Made by a program: the position numbers and the translations under genes | Notes under the pieces: generated by a model | Seen by the model: only the letters and a program-made list of their open reading frames with translations | Database searches by the model: none | What the model was told of the DNA's origin: nothing | IMG/VR virus record: IMGVR_UViG_3300018080_000098 | Coordinates: 186,001 to 250,000 of that record | DNA length: 64,000 nucleotides | From: a virus | Strand: one strand, 5' to 3' | Shown here: positions 30,635 to 37,610 of the stretch, piece after piece | How the letters are laid out: every line of letters starts with the position of its first letter | Position numbering within the stretch: the stretch's first letter is position 1

Positions 30635-31372
30635 CTATCCCAGCAGGTATCCGAAGATAGCTTCGCCGTGGTCCTTCGGAGCAGCCTCGACTTCGTTGGC
30701 CTCTTCTCGGGCGTACTTGACCGCCTTGATGAGCTTCTGGACGCGCTTCTGCAGGTCCTTCTTCCGGTCCGCTGTAACGGCACCGCTCTGCAGAACCTGG
30801 GTCCAGGTGCCGACGATGACGTCTTTGGTAATCAGCTGCGTCTGCGCCGGGTGGTGCTCCGTGGCATCGTAGAGCACGATACCTTCCTGCACTTTCTGCA
30901 TCTGGGTGGTTTTGACCGGGTCGGACTTGAACAGGCCGGTGGCCTCGTCCTTCTGCCAGTTGTGTGCCGGGTCGAGGACGGGCATCTCGTTGACGGTGGT
31001 CTCCAGGTCCTTCAGCAGCTTCTCGAGGAAGAGGAGGTGCGTAGCGGGGACGTCCTTGAGGAGAGGTTGCCCGTCTACTACCACGTCTGCCTTCGCTTGG
31101 CAGTTGGCTGCGTCTTTCCGGGCCACCGTGTCGATGAGCTCGGTCATCTGCTCCGCCACGTTTGCAAGGAGCTCCTCGGCGCTAGCTTGGACGAGCTGCC
31201 GTTTGGGCGGCAAGTCTACCCCTTCGTCTTCCTTCTTCTGGTAGGTCTTGGTCATACCAGAGAAGAGAGTGTGGGCTTTCTGTAGGGCGTGGTAGGCTGC
31301 CGTGACATTTTTCATCACGCGGCTTTTGACGCCCTTTTCTACCGCGATGATCTGGTGCAATTTTGCGGTCAT
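30635..31372 (-). CDS. DUF7873-like conserved protein, 245 aa
   Basis: The pattern KLHQIIAVEKGVKSR ... PPKRQLVQ ... ADVVVDGQPLLKDVPATHLLFLEKLLKDLETTV ... LYDATEHHPAQTQLITKDVIVGTW matches, from memory, a conserved family of unknown function (DUF7873) found in bacteria and phages. It is full-length by that comparison. A consensus promoter and GGAGG precede it on the minus strand, so it heads the minus operon. Confidence 0.75.
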   Translation of the reverse strand: MTAKLHQIIAVEKGVKSRVMKNVTAAYHALQKAHTLFSGMTKTYQKKEDEGVDLPPKRQLVQASAEELLANVAEQMTELIDTVARKDAANCQAKADVVVDGQPLLKDVPATHLLFLEKLLKDLETTVNEMPVLDPAHNWQKDEATGLFKSDPVKTTQMQKVQEGIVLYDATEHHPAQTQLITKDVIVGTWTQVLQSGAVTADRKKDLQKRVQKLIKAVKYAREEANEVEAAPKDHGEAIFGYLLG

Positions 31373-31422
31373 TTTCTGTTACCTCCGATTCTGAGCTTCA
31401 GTTTCAATTTGCTGTGCTCACC

Positions 31423-31451
31423 AACATAGCGAGCTTGATTTAGTGTGTCAA
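31423..31451 (-). promoter_or_regulatory. sigma70-like promoter, minus strand
   Basis: Minus strand TTGACA (31451-31446), a 17-base spacer and TATGTT (31428-31423), about 45 bases upstream of the DUF7873-like start. Probably drives that gene and the RHH gene behind it. Confidence 0.7.
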
Positions 31452-31541
31452 GAAAATAATCGGGCTTGATTGATTTCCTTTTTATGTTAACATCTCCCCG
31501 ATCCGCGTCGGTTCAGGTCCTATTGCCTTCGCGGGGTTGTC

Positions 31542-31611
31542 GATGAGGCGGACCAGTCTCCCGACGCTAGGGGCTGAGCTTCTTTTGAAGTCAGTCCCCT
31601 TTTTTGTTTTA
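31542..31611 (+). terminator. repeated RNA element ending in a terminator hairpin, copy 1
   Basis: GATGAGGCGGACCAG ... GACGCTAGGGGCTGA, then a hairpin GGGGCTGA/TCAGTCCCC with a TTTT apical loop and a T-run. A second, diverged copy with the same order lies at 32794-32859, so the upstream 27 bases are conserved as well as the hairpin. Strand is uncertain; the + reading gives the T-run. Confidence 0.55.
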
Positions 31612-31645
31612 CAACGCGGGCAGGAGTAATCGAAACTCCAAAAAA

Positions 31646-31714
31646 GCGCAGGGCTGGAGTCGAACCAGCAGCGGGTGATCAAATCCCGACCTCTGCCGTT
31701 GAGGCGACCTGCGC
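31646..31714 (-). tRNA. tRNA-like gene with TGA-centred loop
   Basis: Acceptor GCGCAGG/CCTGCGC, D-arm CCTC/GAGG with GGC loop, T-arm GCTGG TTCGACT CCAGC. The anticodon arm is CGGG/CCCG closed by an A-A mismatch around TTTGATC, and the variable loop is only 2 bases. By position the triplet is TGA, with an unusual pyrimidine at 37. It is a near-copy of the gene at 32941. Confidence 0.55.
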
Positions 31715-31717
31715 AAA

Positions 31718-31858
31718 TACGCCGGATAGGACTCGAACCTATATCCACACCAAGAGTACCTTTCAGCCTTGATGCCGCTCTTCCTATTCCCCACCCGCCA
31801 GACGGAGGTGCACCTTCCGCTGGACTTAGCAGTGGTATTTCTTTTGAGCTACCGACGC
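31718..31858 (-). tRNA. tRNA-like gene with D-loop insertion and long anticodon arm
   Basis: Acceptor GCGTCGG/CCGGCGT pairs over 7 positions (two G-U), and the T-arm ATAGG TTCGAGT CCTAT is normal. The D-stem halves GCTC (31849-31846) and GAGC (31780-31777) are 65 bases apart rather than about 8. The anticodon arm has 8 pairs (GCATCAAG/CTTGGTGT) around a 13-base loop GCTGAAAGGTACT, containing CTGAAAG (Phe-like). It looks intron-bearing. Confidence 0.55.
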
Positions 31859-31895
31859 ATATAGTTACTCTATGATGTTGAACAAAGGAACAGTT

Positions 31896-32357
31896 ATGTC
31901 GAAACGACCTCCTAAACGAATTCGTGTCAACGGGCACCAGTACGTCCTGGCTACCAACACCAACACCGACGACGATGTGCCCCCGGATATTGACTACAAC
32001 GAACTTCTTCGTATCGCGGCATCCGACAAGCCTACCGCTGAAGAACTGCAGAAATTCAGCAACGGCCTGCTGCGAGTGCGCACGAATTTGGAAACCGCTA
32101 CTATGGATCTCAGTAGCGTTAAGGGAACTGTTGCAGCAGCGTTCCAAGATTGGAGCTCCCTCGGGGGTGAATTGGTTTCTGATAAATCTGGGTCCCGTGT
32201 AGGAAGATGGCTCTTTAAACAGTTTGACAAGTTCGTTAGGTGGCGCCTGAATAAGCTTGCGAAGAAGATAGAGTCTGCGGAGGCGTCCGCTCGAAAATGG
32301 TCTCGGGCCTTTGGGAAAGCAAGACAGACCATATTGAGCAAGTTCAGTTACAGATAG
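31896..32357 (+). CDS. 'PPKxIRVNG-module' protein 1, 153 aa
   Basis: Starts MSKRPPKRIRVNGHQYVLA, the module shared with the genes at 32428, 33131 and 33404. The rest is helical and basic towards the end. AAAGGAAC precedes the ATG at 31896. It sits between blocks of minus-strand tRNA-like genes. The shared N-terminus suggests a common localisation or packaging signal; function unknown. Confidence 0.7.
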   Translation: MSKRPPKRIRVNGHQYVLATNTNTDDDVPPDIDYNELLRIAASDKPTAEELQKFSNGLLRVRTNLETATMDLSSVKGTVAAAFQDWSSLGGELVSDKSGSRVGRWLFKQFDKFVRWRLNKLAKKIESAEASARKWSRAFGKARQTILSKFSYR

Positions 32358-32427
32358 TAGCTGTTTATATTTAAGCAACCTTCCATGAAAAAACAGAATC
32401 CCGATCTTTGGGCAGAAGGAGTAGGGA

Positions 32428-32775
32428 ATGTCGAAACGGCCTCCTAAGAAAATTCGTGTGAATGGCCGCACGTATGTAAAAGCGTCCGAGATAGATACTA
32501 TACGAGCACGTGCGCAGGTACTGCCGGTACTAGCCTCCAAATACGACGTCGCTGCCAACGGGATTAGACAAGCTTTAGCTGCTTTTGACGCTTTTGAAAA
32601 AGTGGCAAAGGGTGCCGAAGATACGCTCTCTACCGATGTGGTAACATCTATGCTACACAACGTAAACTTCATGCGTAAATCTATCGCTTCCTTCCCAGGA
32701 GAACTCGAGAAGGTTAGCACCACTTTACGTGGTGTCGCGAAAAAAGATTTGGCAACCGTCAAGGCGCACAAGTAA
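32428..32775 (+). CDS. 'PPKxIRVNG-module' protein 2, 115 aa
   Basis: Starts MSKRPPKKIRVNGRTYVKA. The remaining 95 residues are helical and not obviously related to those of the other module proteins. Preceded by AGAAGGAG. Followed by the second terminator-type element. Confidence 0.7.
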   Translation: MSKRPPKKIRVNGRTYVKASEIDTIRARAQVLPVLASKYDVAANGIRQALAAFDAFEKVAKGAEDTLSTDVVTSMLHNVNFMRKSIASFPGELEKVSTTLRGVAKKDLATVKAHK

Positions 32776-32793
32776 GCCCCATTCAAGCAAGTT

Positions 32794-32859
32794 GATGAGT
32801 CGGGCCAGGCTCCCAACGCTAGGGGCTGCGCTCTTTTGAGGCAGTCCCCTTTTATTTTT
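32794..32859 (+). terminator. repeated RNA element ending in a terminator hairpin, copy 2
   Basis: GATGAGTCGGGCCAG ... AACGCTAGGGGCTGC, hairpin GGGGCTGC/GCAGTCCCC with TTTT loop, then TTTTATTTTT. Aligns along its length with 31542-31611. It follows the gene at 32428 and may terminate it. Confidence 0.6.
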
Positions 32860-32863
32860 GGGG

Positions 32864-32938
32864 CGCAGGCAGCAGGGCTCGAACCTGCAACCTCCCAGTA
32901 CCTTAAACTGAGCGCTCTACCATTGGAGCTATGCCTGC
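32864..32938 (-). tRNA. tRNA-like gene, enlarged anticodon arm (AAG or TAA)
   Basis: Acceptor GCAGGCA/TGCCTGC, D-arm GCTC/GAGC, T-arm GCAGG TTCGAGC CCTGC and a normal 5-base variable loop. The anticodon stem CTCAG/CTGGG encloses 9 bases, TTTAAGGTA; with a sixth U-A pair the 7-base loop TTAAGGT would show AAG. Two bases more than a standard arm. Confidence 0.65.
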
Positions 32939-32940
32939 AA

Positions 32941-33010
32941 CGCACAGGGGAGGAATCGAACCTCCGACGGGTGATCAACTCCCGACCTCTGCCACTGAGG
33001 CGACCTGTGC
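32941..33010 (-). tRNA. tRNA-like gene with TGA-centred loop, second copy
   Basis: Acceptor GCACAGG/CCTGTGC, D-arm CCTC/GAGG, T-arm GGAGG TTCGATT CCTCC. The anticodon region CGGGA-GTTGATC-ACCCG is almost the same as in the gene at 31646, again with an A-A closing mismatch and a 2-base variable loop. The pair looks like a duplicated, shortened tRNA. Confidence 0.55.
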
Positions 33011-33017
33011 AAAAAAA

Positions 33018-33093
33018 TGCGGACGGTGGGATTTGAACCACACGACATACCAGAGCCCGAGGGATGGCCGCTCTACCACTGAGCTACGTCCGA
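33018..33093 (-). tRNA. tRNA-like gene, irregular anticodon arm
   Basis: Acceptor TCGGACG/CGTCCGC (first pair mismatched), D-arm GCTC/GAGC with AGTGGTA, T-arm with a bulged U. The anticodon arm can be drawn as GCCA/TGGT with a 12-base loop or 10 bases with a U-C mismatch. No reliable anticodon. Confidence 0.5.
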
Positions 33094-33130
33094 TTGTAGT
33101 TACGTTATACCTAACAGAGGAGACAGAACT

Positions 33131-33400
33131 ATGCCCAAACAACCTCCCAAACAGATTCGTGTGAATGGTCACATGTACGTGCTTGCAGAGCCTACAAAGG
33201 ATAATCCGATCCCACCCGATAAAGAGATGGCGTACCAGCTGTGGCAGAGTTTGTTGGCTGCTGAGAAGGATCACGGTCCGCTGGACGAGCGCAACCAACA
33301 GAGACTCGACCGACTCACCCAGGAGTTCGCAGCGTTGGGCATCTCTCCACCTGAGCGCCCTAAGAGACAGATGATTTTTCCGAAAGGCTTCGGAGGCTAA
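33131..33400 (+). CDS. 'PPKxIRVNG-module' protein 3, 89 aa
   Basis: Starts MPKQPPKQIRVNGHMYVLAE, then a helical segment and a basic C-terminus. GAGGAG precedes the ATG. The following gene (33404) begins almost identically, pointing to tandem duplication of the 5' end. Confidence 0.7.
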   Translation: MPKQPPKQIRVNGHMYVLAEPTKDNPIPPDKEMAYQLWQSLLAAEKDHGPLDERNQQRLDRLTQEFAALGISPPERPKRQMIFPKGFGG

Positions 33401-33403
33401 TCT

Positions 33404-33625
33404 ATGCCTAAACAACCACCTACAAGAATCCGCGTTAACGGGCACACGTATGTACTCGCTGAGCCTCCCGAAGAAGGAGCTTCCGGTCCTCAGTCGCTGA
33501 CTGACGAAGAGAAGAAGTTCATGGACGAGCTCAACAGGAAGATGTACCAACCTGGGTACCAGGTGAGTCAGTACGAAGCTGACTTGTACAACGCTCTTCT
33601 GAAGAAGATGAAGCCCAAGTCTTAA
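33404..33625 (+). CDS. 'PPKxIRVNG-module' protein 4, 73 aa
   Basis: Starts MPKQPPTRIRVNGHTYVLAE, like the preceding gene. The remainder (SLTDEEKKFMDELNRKMYQPG) is a short helical region. It starts 3 bases after the previous stop. Confidence 0.7.
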   Translation: MPKQPPTRIRVNGHTYVLAEPPEEGASGPQSLTDEEKKFMDELNRKMYQPGYQVSQYEADLYNALLKKMKPKS

Positions 33626-33639
33626 CCTGTCATAAGTGA

Positions 33640-33718
33640 TGGAGAGGCCAGGAGTTGAACCTGGACGGCCGTCTGGATTACTCCGATGAAACGGTGCTCT
33701 CCCCAGAGCTACCTCTCC
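33640..33718 (-). tRNA. tRNA-like gene with 16-base anticodon loop
   Basis: Acceptor GGAGAGG/CCTCTCC, D-arm GCTC/GAGC, T-arm CCAGG TTCAACT CCTGG, all regular. The anticodon stem CCGTT/GACGG encloses 16 bases (TCATCGGAGTAATCCA), nine more than usual, as if a small intron were present. A CAT triplet lies near the 5' side of the loop. Confidence 0.6.
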
Positions 33719-33724
33719 GAAAAG

Positions 33725-33797
33725 TGGTCGGCGTGGACTCGAACCACGTACCCCGTTGCCGCTAGGCGCCAACGATAGCAGTACCGCTACCCGACCG
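33725..33797 (-). tRNA. tRNA-like gene with 11-base anticodon loop
   Basis: Acceptor CGGTCGG/CCGACCA (C1-A72 mismatch, as in bacterial initiator tRNA), a short D-arm AGC/GCT, T-arm CGTGG TTCGAGT CCACG. The anticodon stem CGTTG/CAACG encloses 11 bases GCGCCTAGCGG, in which CGC/GCG may pair. No reliable anticodon. Confidence 0.55.
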
Positions 33798-33804
33798 GAG
33801 GACA

Positions 33805-34333
33805 TTAGCTTCCCACTCCTTGTGTTTGGTTTCTACCCGGTGACCACCACCGAGCTTTGAATCTCTGCCACCAGGAACTCTCGAGATCCTGAATCTTCTC
33901 CTTGAGCTTGGAGATCTCCCTTTCCTGAGTTCTCCGCTTCGCCCACTCCTCCTGCATGTAATCGTGGTGCTCCACGAAATCCACCATCCGAAGCAGGGAC
34001 AACGTACTCAAATATTTCCCACGGATACTCTTGGGACCAGGCTTGACCCCCAGAGCCATCACCTGCCCAGCATACCTCCCGGCAGATTCGACTACGCGGT
34101 GCACAGGTACACCACGCTCCTCGAGCTCATCCGCAAGTTCGCAGAGCTCCCCTTCGGTTTCTACACCGAGAGCAACAGCATATGTTCCGGGACTTAGGTT
34201 ACCGTCCGAGGATTCCCCGCTGGCGTGGACACACTGCGCAAAGGCAATGCCCACGGGCAGGTCTGTCCGAACAATGCAGTAATGGCAAATGGGGTCGTGG
34301 GAGGCTTGCTGACTGTCAAGGGAGGTTACGCAT
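33805..34333 (-). CDS. peptidyl-tRNA hydrolase 2 (PTH2)-like protein, frame joined by an apparent +1 shift
   Basis: The domain HYCIVRTDLPVGIAFAQCVHA ... TYAVALGVETEGELCELADELEERGVPV ... AGQVMALGVKPGPK fits the PTH2 family, which releases amino acids or peptides from stalled peptidyl-tRNA. It is followed by a coiled, basic tail. The ATG at 34333, behind AAGGAG, reads MRNLP and meets TGA at CCT TGA C; the hydrolase frame is entered by a +1 step there. Without it no normal start lies downstream of the promoter. Confidence 0.75.
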
Positions 34334-34376
34334 TTTTCTTGGCTCCTTGGTTGCGCGTTTTTTGTTCGACCACCCA

Positions 34377-34405
34377 AGCATAAGGACACCGCTCCACGAT
34401 GTCAA
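34377..34405 (-). promoter_or_regulatory. sigma70-like promoter, minus strand
   Basis: Minus strand TTGACA (34405-34400), 17-base spacer, TATGCT (34382-34377). It would start transcription near 34371, upstream of the AAGGAG and ATG of the PTH2-like gene. Confidence 0.7.
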
Positions 34406-34490
34406 GCAGAAAAAGCAAACTTTTTCGTAAGTCAGCGCAACCATAGTTAGTATTTGGTACAAAAACTTCACCAAAACACCCCAAACGACC

Positions 34491-35996
34491 ATGCAAACAG
34501 TACCACAAACGCTCCGCTACCAAGGTACCACCTACGACCTGGTAGAAGCAGCTGACAGCTCCCCCGAAGACCTCAAAGCGTACCTCCACAGCGCCCGACG
34601 AGCCTTCAACCGCCTCGTCCGCGAAAGCGGCAAAGCTTCAGCTCTACGACACCAAATCGAAGAGACCACCGACGACCCCAAGAAAGCCCAGTCTACCTGG
34701 TCCACCCAAGCTCCTAAACACCCCGCTATCAAGAAGTTCCTCAAACGCTTCAACGTCACCGGAGACAAAGAGAAATTCCTGCTCTCCAAACTCCGAGACG
34801 CCGTCTTCGGCAAACCCCGAGACGAAGCATGGAACAGCTTGCGTCGTTACCTCGAAGCCGCCTACATCGCCCAGCAACGAGAGAAAGCTCGAGAACCCGC
34901 AGTCAAAGCTGGTATCCCCAAGGAAATCATCGAGAAGTTCTTCCCCAAGTCCTTCGCTTTCGACGTGGCTCCCGATGGCAAGCTCGTCCGAGAGTTCGAG
35001 GTGTTCGGGAACGAAAAGAAAACCATCGAGGCTAAGCGCAAAGCTATGCGCATTCTGCTAACCAGGTGGAACGACCTCGTGGACCGTATCAACCGGGACC
35101 TCCAATCTACCAACCCCATCCGACGCCTCGAAGCCCTCGTTACCTCTATCATCATCCATACTGGTATCCGTCCTGGTGAGGGTGGAGAATCCAAGCTCAA
35201 GGACGACTTCGGGAAAATCATCCGTGACGACGAAGGTAAGCCTATCCGAATCAAAACCGTCGGTGCCACCGGTATCAAACCCGAGCACGTCGATTTCGTT
35301 CGAGACGACTTCGCCGTTATCGAGTTTCCCGGTAAAGCTGGTACCAAGAACGTCGCGGAGCTCACTGACCCTAACATCGTCCACGCTCTTCAAGAACAAA
35401 TACAACTGGTAGAGCAGGACAACGAGGACCTCGCGTTCGTAGCTCCTACGGGAGAACGAGTCACCCCGAAACGTATCAACCGTTACCTGCGCAGCGTCCT
35501 CGGGCCCGGTGTCACCGCCAGCGACTTCCGGAAGCTCAAGGCTACCCAGACCTTCTACGATTCCCTGAACCAACGTAAGCACGAGCTCGTCGCGCGCTTC
35601 AAAAACCTCAAGGAGCTCACGAAGGGCGACATGCGAGAGCAAATCGTCTCCGCCATCGTCGACTACCTCTACGAAGCCGCCGAGCACGCCCAAGAAGCCA
35701 TTAGCCACACCGACGTAGAAACCACTCTGGAATACTACATCACTCCTCGCGTTACCATAGACTACCTGGCCGGGAAGGGTGTGAACCGAGCTCTGGACGT
35801 TGTGGTCGGTGACGGTAAAGAGCTCCAGGTCAACTTCGATCCACTCGACTTTTTCGAGACGATGACGCGAGACGTCGAAGAGAAAGCAGCCTCGGTACAA
35901 CGTACAGCTGCTACGCTGTTCTACTTCGGTGATGAGTTCGTTGACTACAACGTCGACGACGCCATCGAAGAGCTCGAGGAAGACTCCTCTAGATAA
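34491..35996 (+). CDS. DNA topoisomerase IB
   Basis: 501-aa protein with the catalytic core of eukaryotic/poxvirus-type topoisomerase IB: TGIRPGEGGE (first Arg), FPGKAGTKN (Lys hairpin), TASDFRKLKATQTF (second Arg region), SHTDVET (His) and LEYYITPRV (nucleophilic Tyr). It relaxes supercoils through a 3'-phosphotyrosyl intermediate without ATP. The N-terminal 150 residues form the usual cap domain, and about 80 residues extend beyond the Tyr. Its first residues (LRYQGTTYDLVEA) loosely recall the IRVNG module. Starts about 100 bases from the divergent PTH2 promoter. Confidence 0.9.
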   Translation: MQTVPQTLRYQGTTYDLVEAADSSPEDLKAYLHSARRAFNRLVRESGKASALRHQIEETTDDPKKAQSTWSTQAPKHPAIKKFLKRFNVTGDKEKFLLSKLRDAVFGKPRDEAWNSLRRYLEAAYIAQQREKAREPAVKAGIPKEIIEKFFPKSFAFDVAPDGKLVREFEVFGNEKKTIEAKRKAMRILLTRWNDLVDRINRDLQSTNPIRRLEALVTSIIIHTGIRPGEGGESKLKDDFGKIIRDDEGKPIRIKTVGATGIKPEHVDFVRDDFAVIEFPGKAGTKNVAELTDPNIVHALQEQIQLVEQDNEDLAFVAPTGERVTPKRINRYLRSVLGPGVTASDFRKLKATQTFYDSLNQRKHELVARFKNLKELTKGDMREQIVSAIVDYLYEAAEHAQEAISHTDVETTLEYYITPRVTIDYLAGKGVNRALDVVVGDGKELQVNFDPLDFFETMTRDVEEKAASVQRTAATLFYFGDEFVDYNVDDAIEELEEDSSR

Positions 35997-36004
35997 TTTC
36001 CATT

Positions 36005-36019
36005 CCACCTTGTAAAATA
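36005..36019 (+). promoter_or_regulatory. phage promoter-like motif, copy 7
   Basis: CCACCTTGTAAAATA just after the topoisomerase stop, about 70 bases before the gene at 36089. Confidence 0.6.
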
Positions 36020-36088
36020 TCGGGGGAAGGCGGCGCGGTTGTCGCCTACGCTCAAGTTGTGACTCAACACAAACGAAAGGAGACGACT

Positions 36089-36454
36089 ATGGGCACATTG
36101 AAGATGAGGGAATGGTTGGAGGAAAGGTCCAGTTTGTTGGGGGATTTCGCCACTCTCAGCAGATGCCTGTCCAATATGACTGAAATGGACCGGGCAGAAA
36201 ATGGTGATTTAATTGCAGAAATTGCAAAGAAGATGTCATCCATCCTCGAAATGGTAGACGATCAGAAACCGTACACTGCCACCGATTTTGCTATTGCTTG
36301 CTCAGGTACTATACAGAAGGCCCTGTCCAACGGTGGAGTGGCCAATTCTTTTGGAGTTGAAGGAGGCGACGTCGGAGCCTTTAGTTTCACTGTCAAAGAT
36401 GGTGAAGGAAAAGAGAGGCGCCTACGGGTAGAAGTGATGGAGGAGGTTGTTTAG
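36089..36454 (+). CDS. hypothetical protein, 121 aa
   Basis: ATG behind GAAAGGAGA. Helical N-terminal part, beta hairpin end (GAFSFTVKDGEGKERRLRVEV). No family recognised. More AT-rich than its neighbours. Confidence 0.65.
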   Translation: MGTLKMREWLEERSSLLGDFATLSRCLSNMTEMDRAENGDLIAEIAKKMSSILEMVDDQKPYTATDFAIACSGTIQKALSNGGVANSFGVEGGDVGAFSFTVKDGEGKERRLRVEVMEEVV

Positions 36455-36472
36455 TACTTCCTCATTTTCTGC

Positions 36473-36500
36473 TTGACTTTCCTTTCTGCTTTCCTACAAT
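36473..36500 (+). promoter_or_regulatory. sigma70-like promoter
   Basis: TTGACT, 16-base spacer, TACAAT. Upstream of the gene at 36642. Confidence 0.65.
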
Positions 36501-36549
36501 AGATGTCGTAACGCGGATTTCTCCGCTACAGTAAAGAAAGACGATTCTC

Positions 36550-36669
36550 ATGCCAAACCTCGAACATGTTGAAACTACAGAGAGTATTCGCTCAATCCAT
36601 TGGGACGAGCTCATAGGTAGGTCAACACGAAAGGAAAAGGCATGCAGAACATCAATTTCGACAACCTGA
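36550..36669 (+). CDS. possible short leader frame, 39 aa
   Basis: ATG at 36550 opens a 39-residue frame that overlaps the start of the next gene by 28 bases. Ribosome site is weak (AAAGA). It could be a leader peptide or chance. Confidence 0.3.
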   Translation: MPNLEHVETTESIRSIHWDELIGRSTRKEKACRTSISTT

Positions 36670-37541
36670 AGAAGCAGTTCGAGCGCATCGGCGCTCGACT
36701 GGAGGTCCACCAGCACGAGGCGCGCAAGGTGCGCCCTCGAGGTTTCGACTACCGCGCTCACCGGTTGAAAGGTGACGAGCGGTGGACGTGGGACATGGTG
36801 GCTCCCTTCACCTCCAACATCCGCACCGACGAGGACGGAGAGCACTTCTCCTTCATCGTGGGCGACAACTCCCACGCGCCCGAAGGCCAGCTGCTCCAGA
36901 AGCTCCAAGTGCTCGACGTGCAACCCAAGGACCGCCACCTCGTGCTCCAGGTGGTAACCGGGGAGGGCCGTGAGCTCACCACGGAAAAGATGCTGATGGG
37001 CCACGACGAGCGCCACTGGTTCATCGCGGGCGTCGACAGCAAGGTCAACACGGTCCAGCAGGCCAAGGAGTCCCTCAAGCCTCGCGAGGTCCGAGAGCTC
37101 CAGAAGCGTCAGAAGGTCAAGAAGTCCAAGCGCAATAAGCGCAAGAACGAGACCTTCGTGCGACAGGGTGAGTGGTTCTTCGTTCCCGAGCCCGACTTCA
37201 AGCCCGGCAAGCTCGCGATCACCTCGAAGAACGAACCCTTGCGTCGCGGGCGTTCCAAGCCCCACATCGCCCAGGAGGCCTGTCGGGTCGGTGGCGAGAC
37301 AGTGATGGTTTCCTCCACCGTCGCGCCCAACGGTCTCTCGATGAACGCGTACAACCGCCTCCGCAACGAGGACCCGGAGAAGTTCCGGCGCGGCTTCTGG
37401 CGAGCGATGACGCGCAACGCCCGCGTGTATGTGCGCGGTACCATCAAGCATCCGGACCACAAGACGCTCAAGCTGCGCGTCTGGCACCGGGTCGTCGGGA
37501 ACATCGAGCCCCGCATGCAGACGGTCGCGTTCCTCGACTAA
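36642..37541 (+). CDS. conserved hypothetical protein, 299 aa
   Basis: Pattern FERIGARLEV ... LQVLDVQPKDRHLVLQV ... LMGHDERHWFIAGV ... VRQGEWFFVPEP ... EPLRRGRSKPH ... VYVRGTIKHPDHKTLKL is one I recall from bacterial and plasmid proteins of unknown function. The base composition is more GC-rich than nearby genes, suggesting acquisition. A basic linker KKSKRNKRKN splits two halves. AAAGGAAAAGG precedes the ATG. Confidence 0.7.
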   Translation: MQNINFDNLKKQFERIGARLEVHQHEARKVRPRGFDYRAHRLKGDERWTWDMVAPFTSNIRTDEDGEHFSFIVGDNSHAPEGQLLQKLQVLDVQPKDRHLVLQVVTGEGRELTTEKMLMGHDERHWFIAGVDSKVNTVQQAKESLKPREVRELQKRQKVKKSKRNKRKNETFVRQGEWFFVPEPDFKPGKLAITSKNEPLRRGRSKPHIAQEACRVGGETVMVSSTVAPNGLSMNAYNRLRNEDPEKFRRGFWRAMTRNARVYVRGTIKHPDHKTLKLRVWHRVVGNIEPRMQTVAFLD

Positions 37542-37610
37542 CAGAAAATCATTCAACAATTAAAGGTACTTTTTAGGTGAACAACGTTTCACTCAAGGGA
37601 GTACCGCATC

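Noticed and set aside
31542-32859. Hammerhead ribozymes, suggested by GATGAG
   Set aside because: The required CUGANGA...GAAA core is not present in either copy.
31482-33041. A 519-residue open frame on the minus strand
   Set aside because: It runs through tRNA-like genes, two terminator elements and the opposite strand of two module-bearing genes. It has no ribosome site and no protein-like character.
35058-36008. A 316-residue minus-strand frame within topoisomerase IB
   Set aside because: The topoisomerase catalytic residues on the + strand establish the true frame.
36462-37559. A 365-residue minus-strand frame
   Set aside because: Antisense shadow of the conserved + strand gene at 36642; composition is that of reversed codons in a GC-rich gene.
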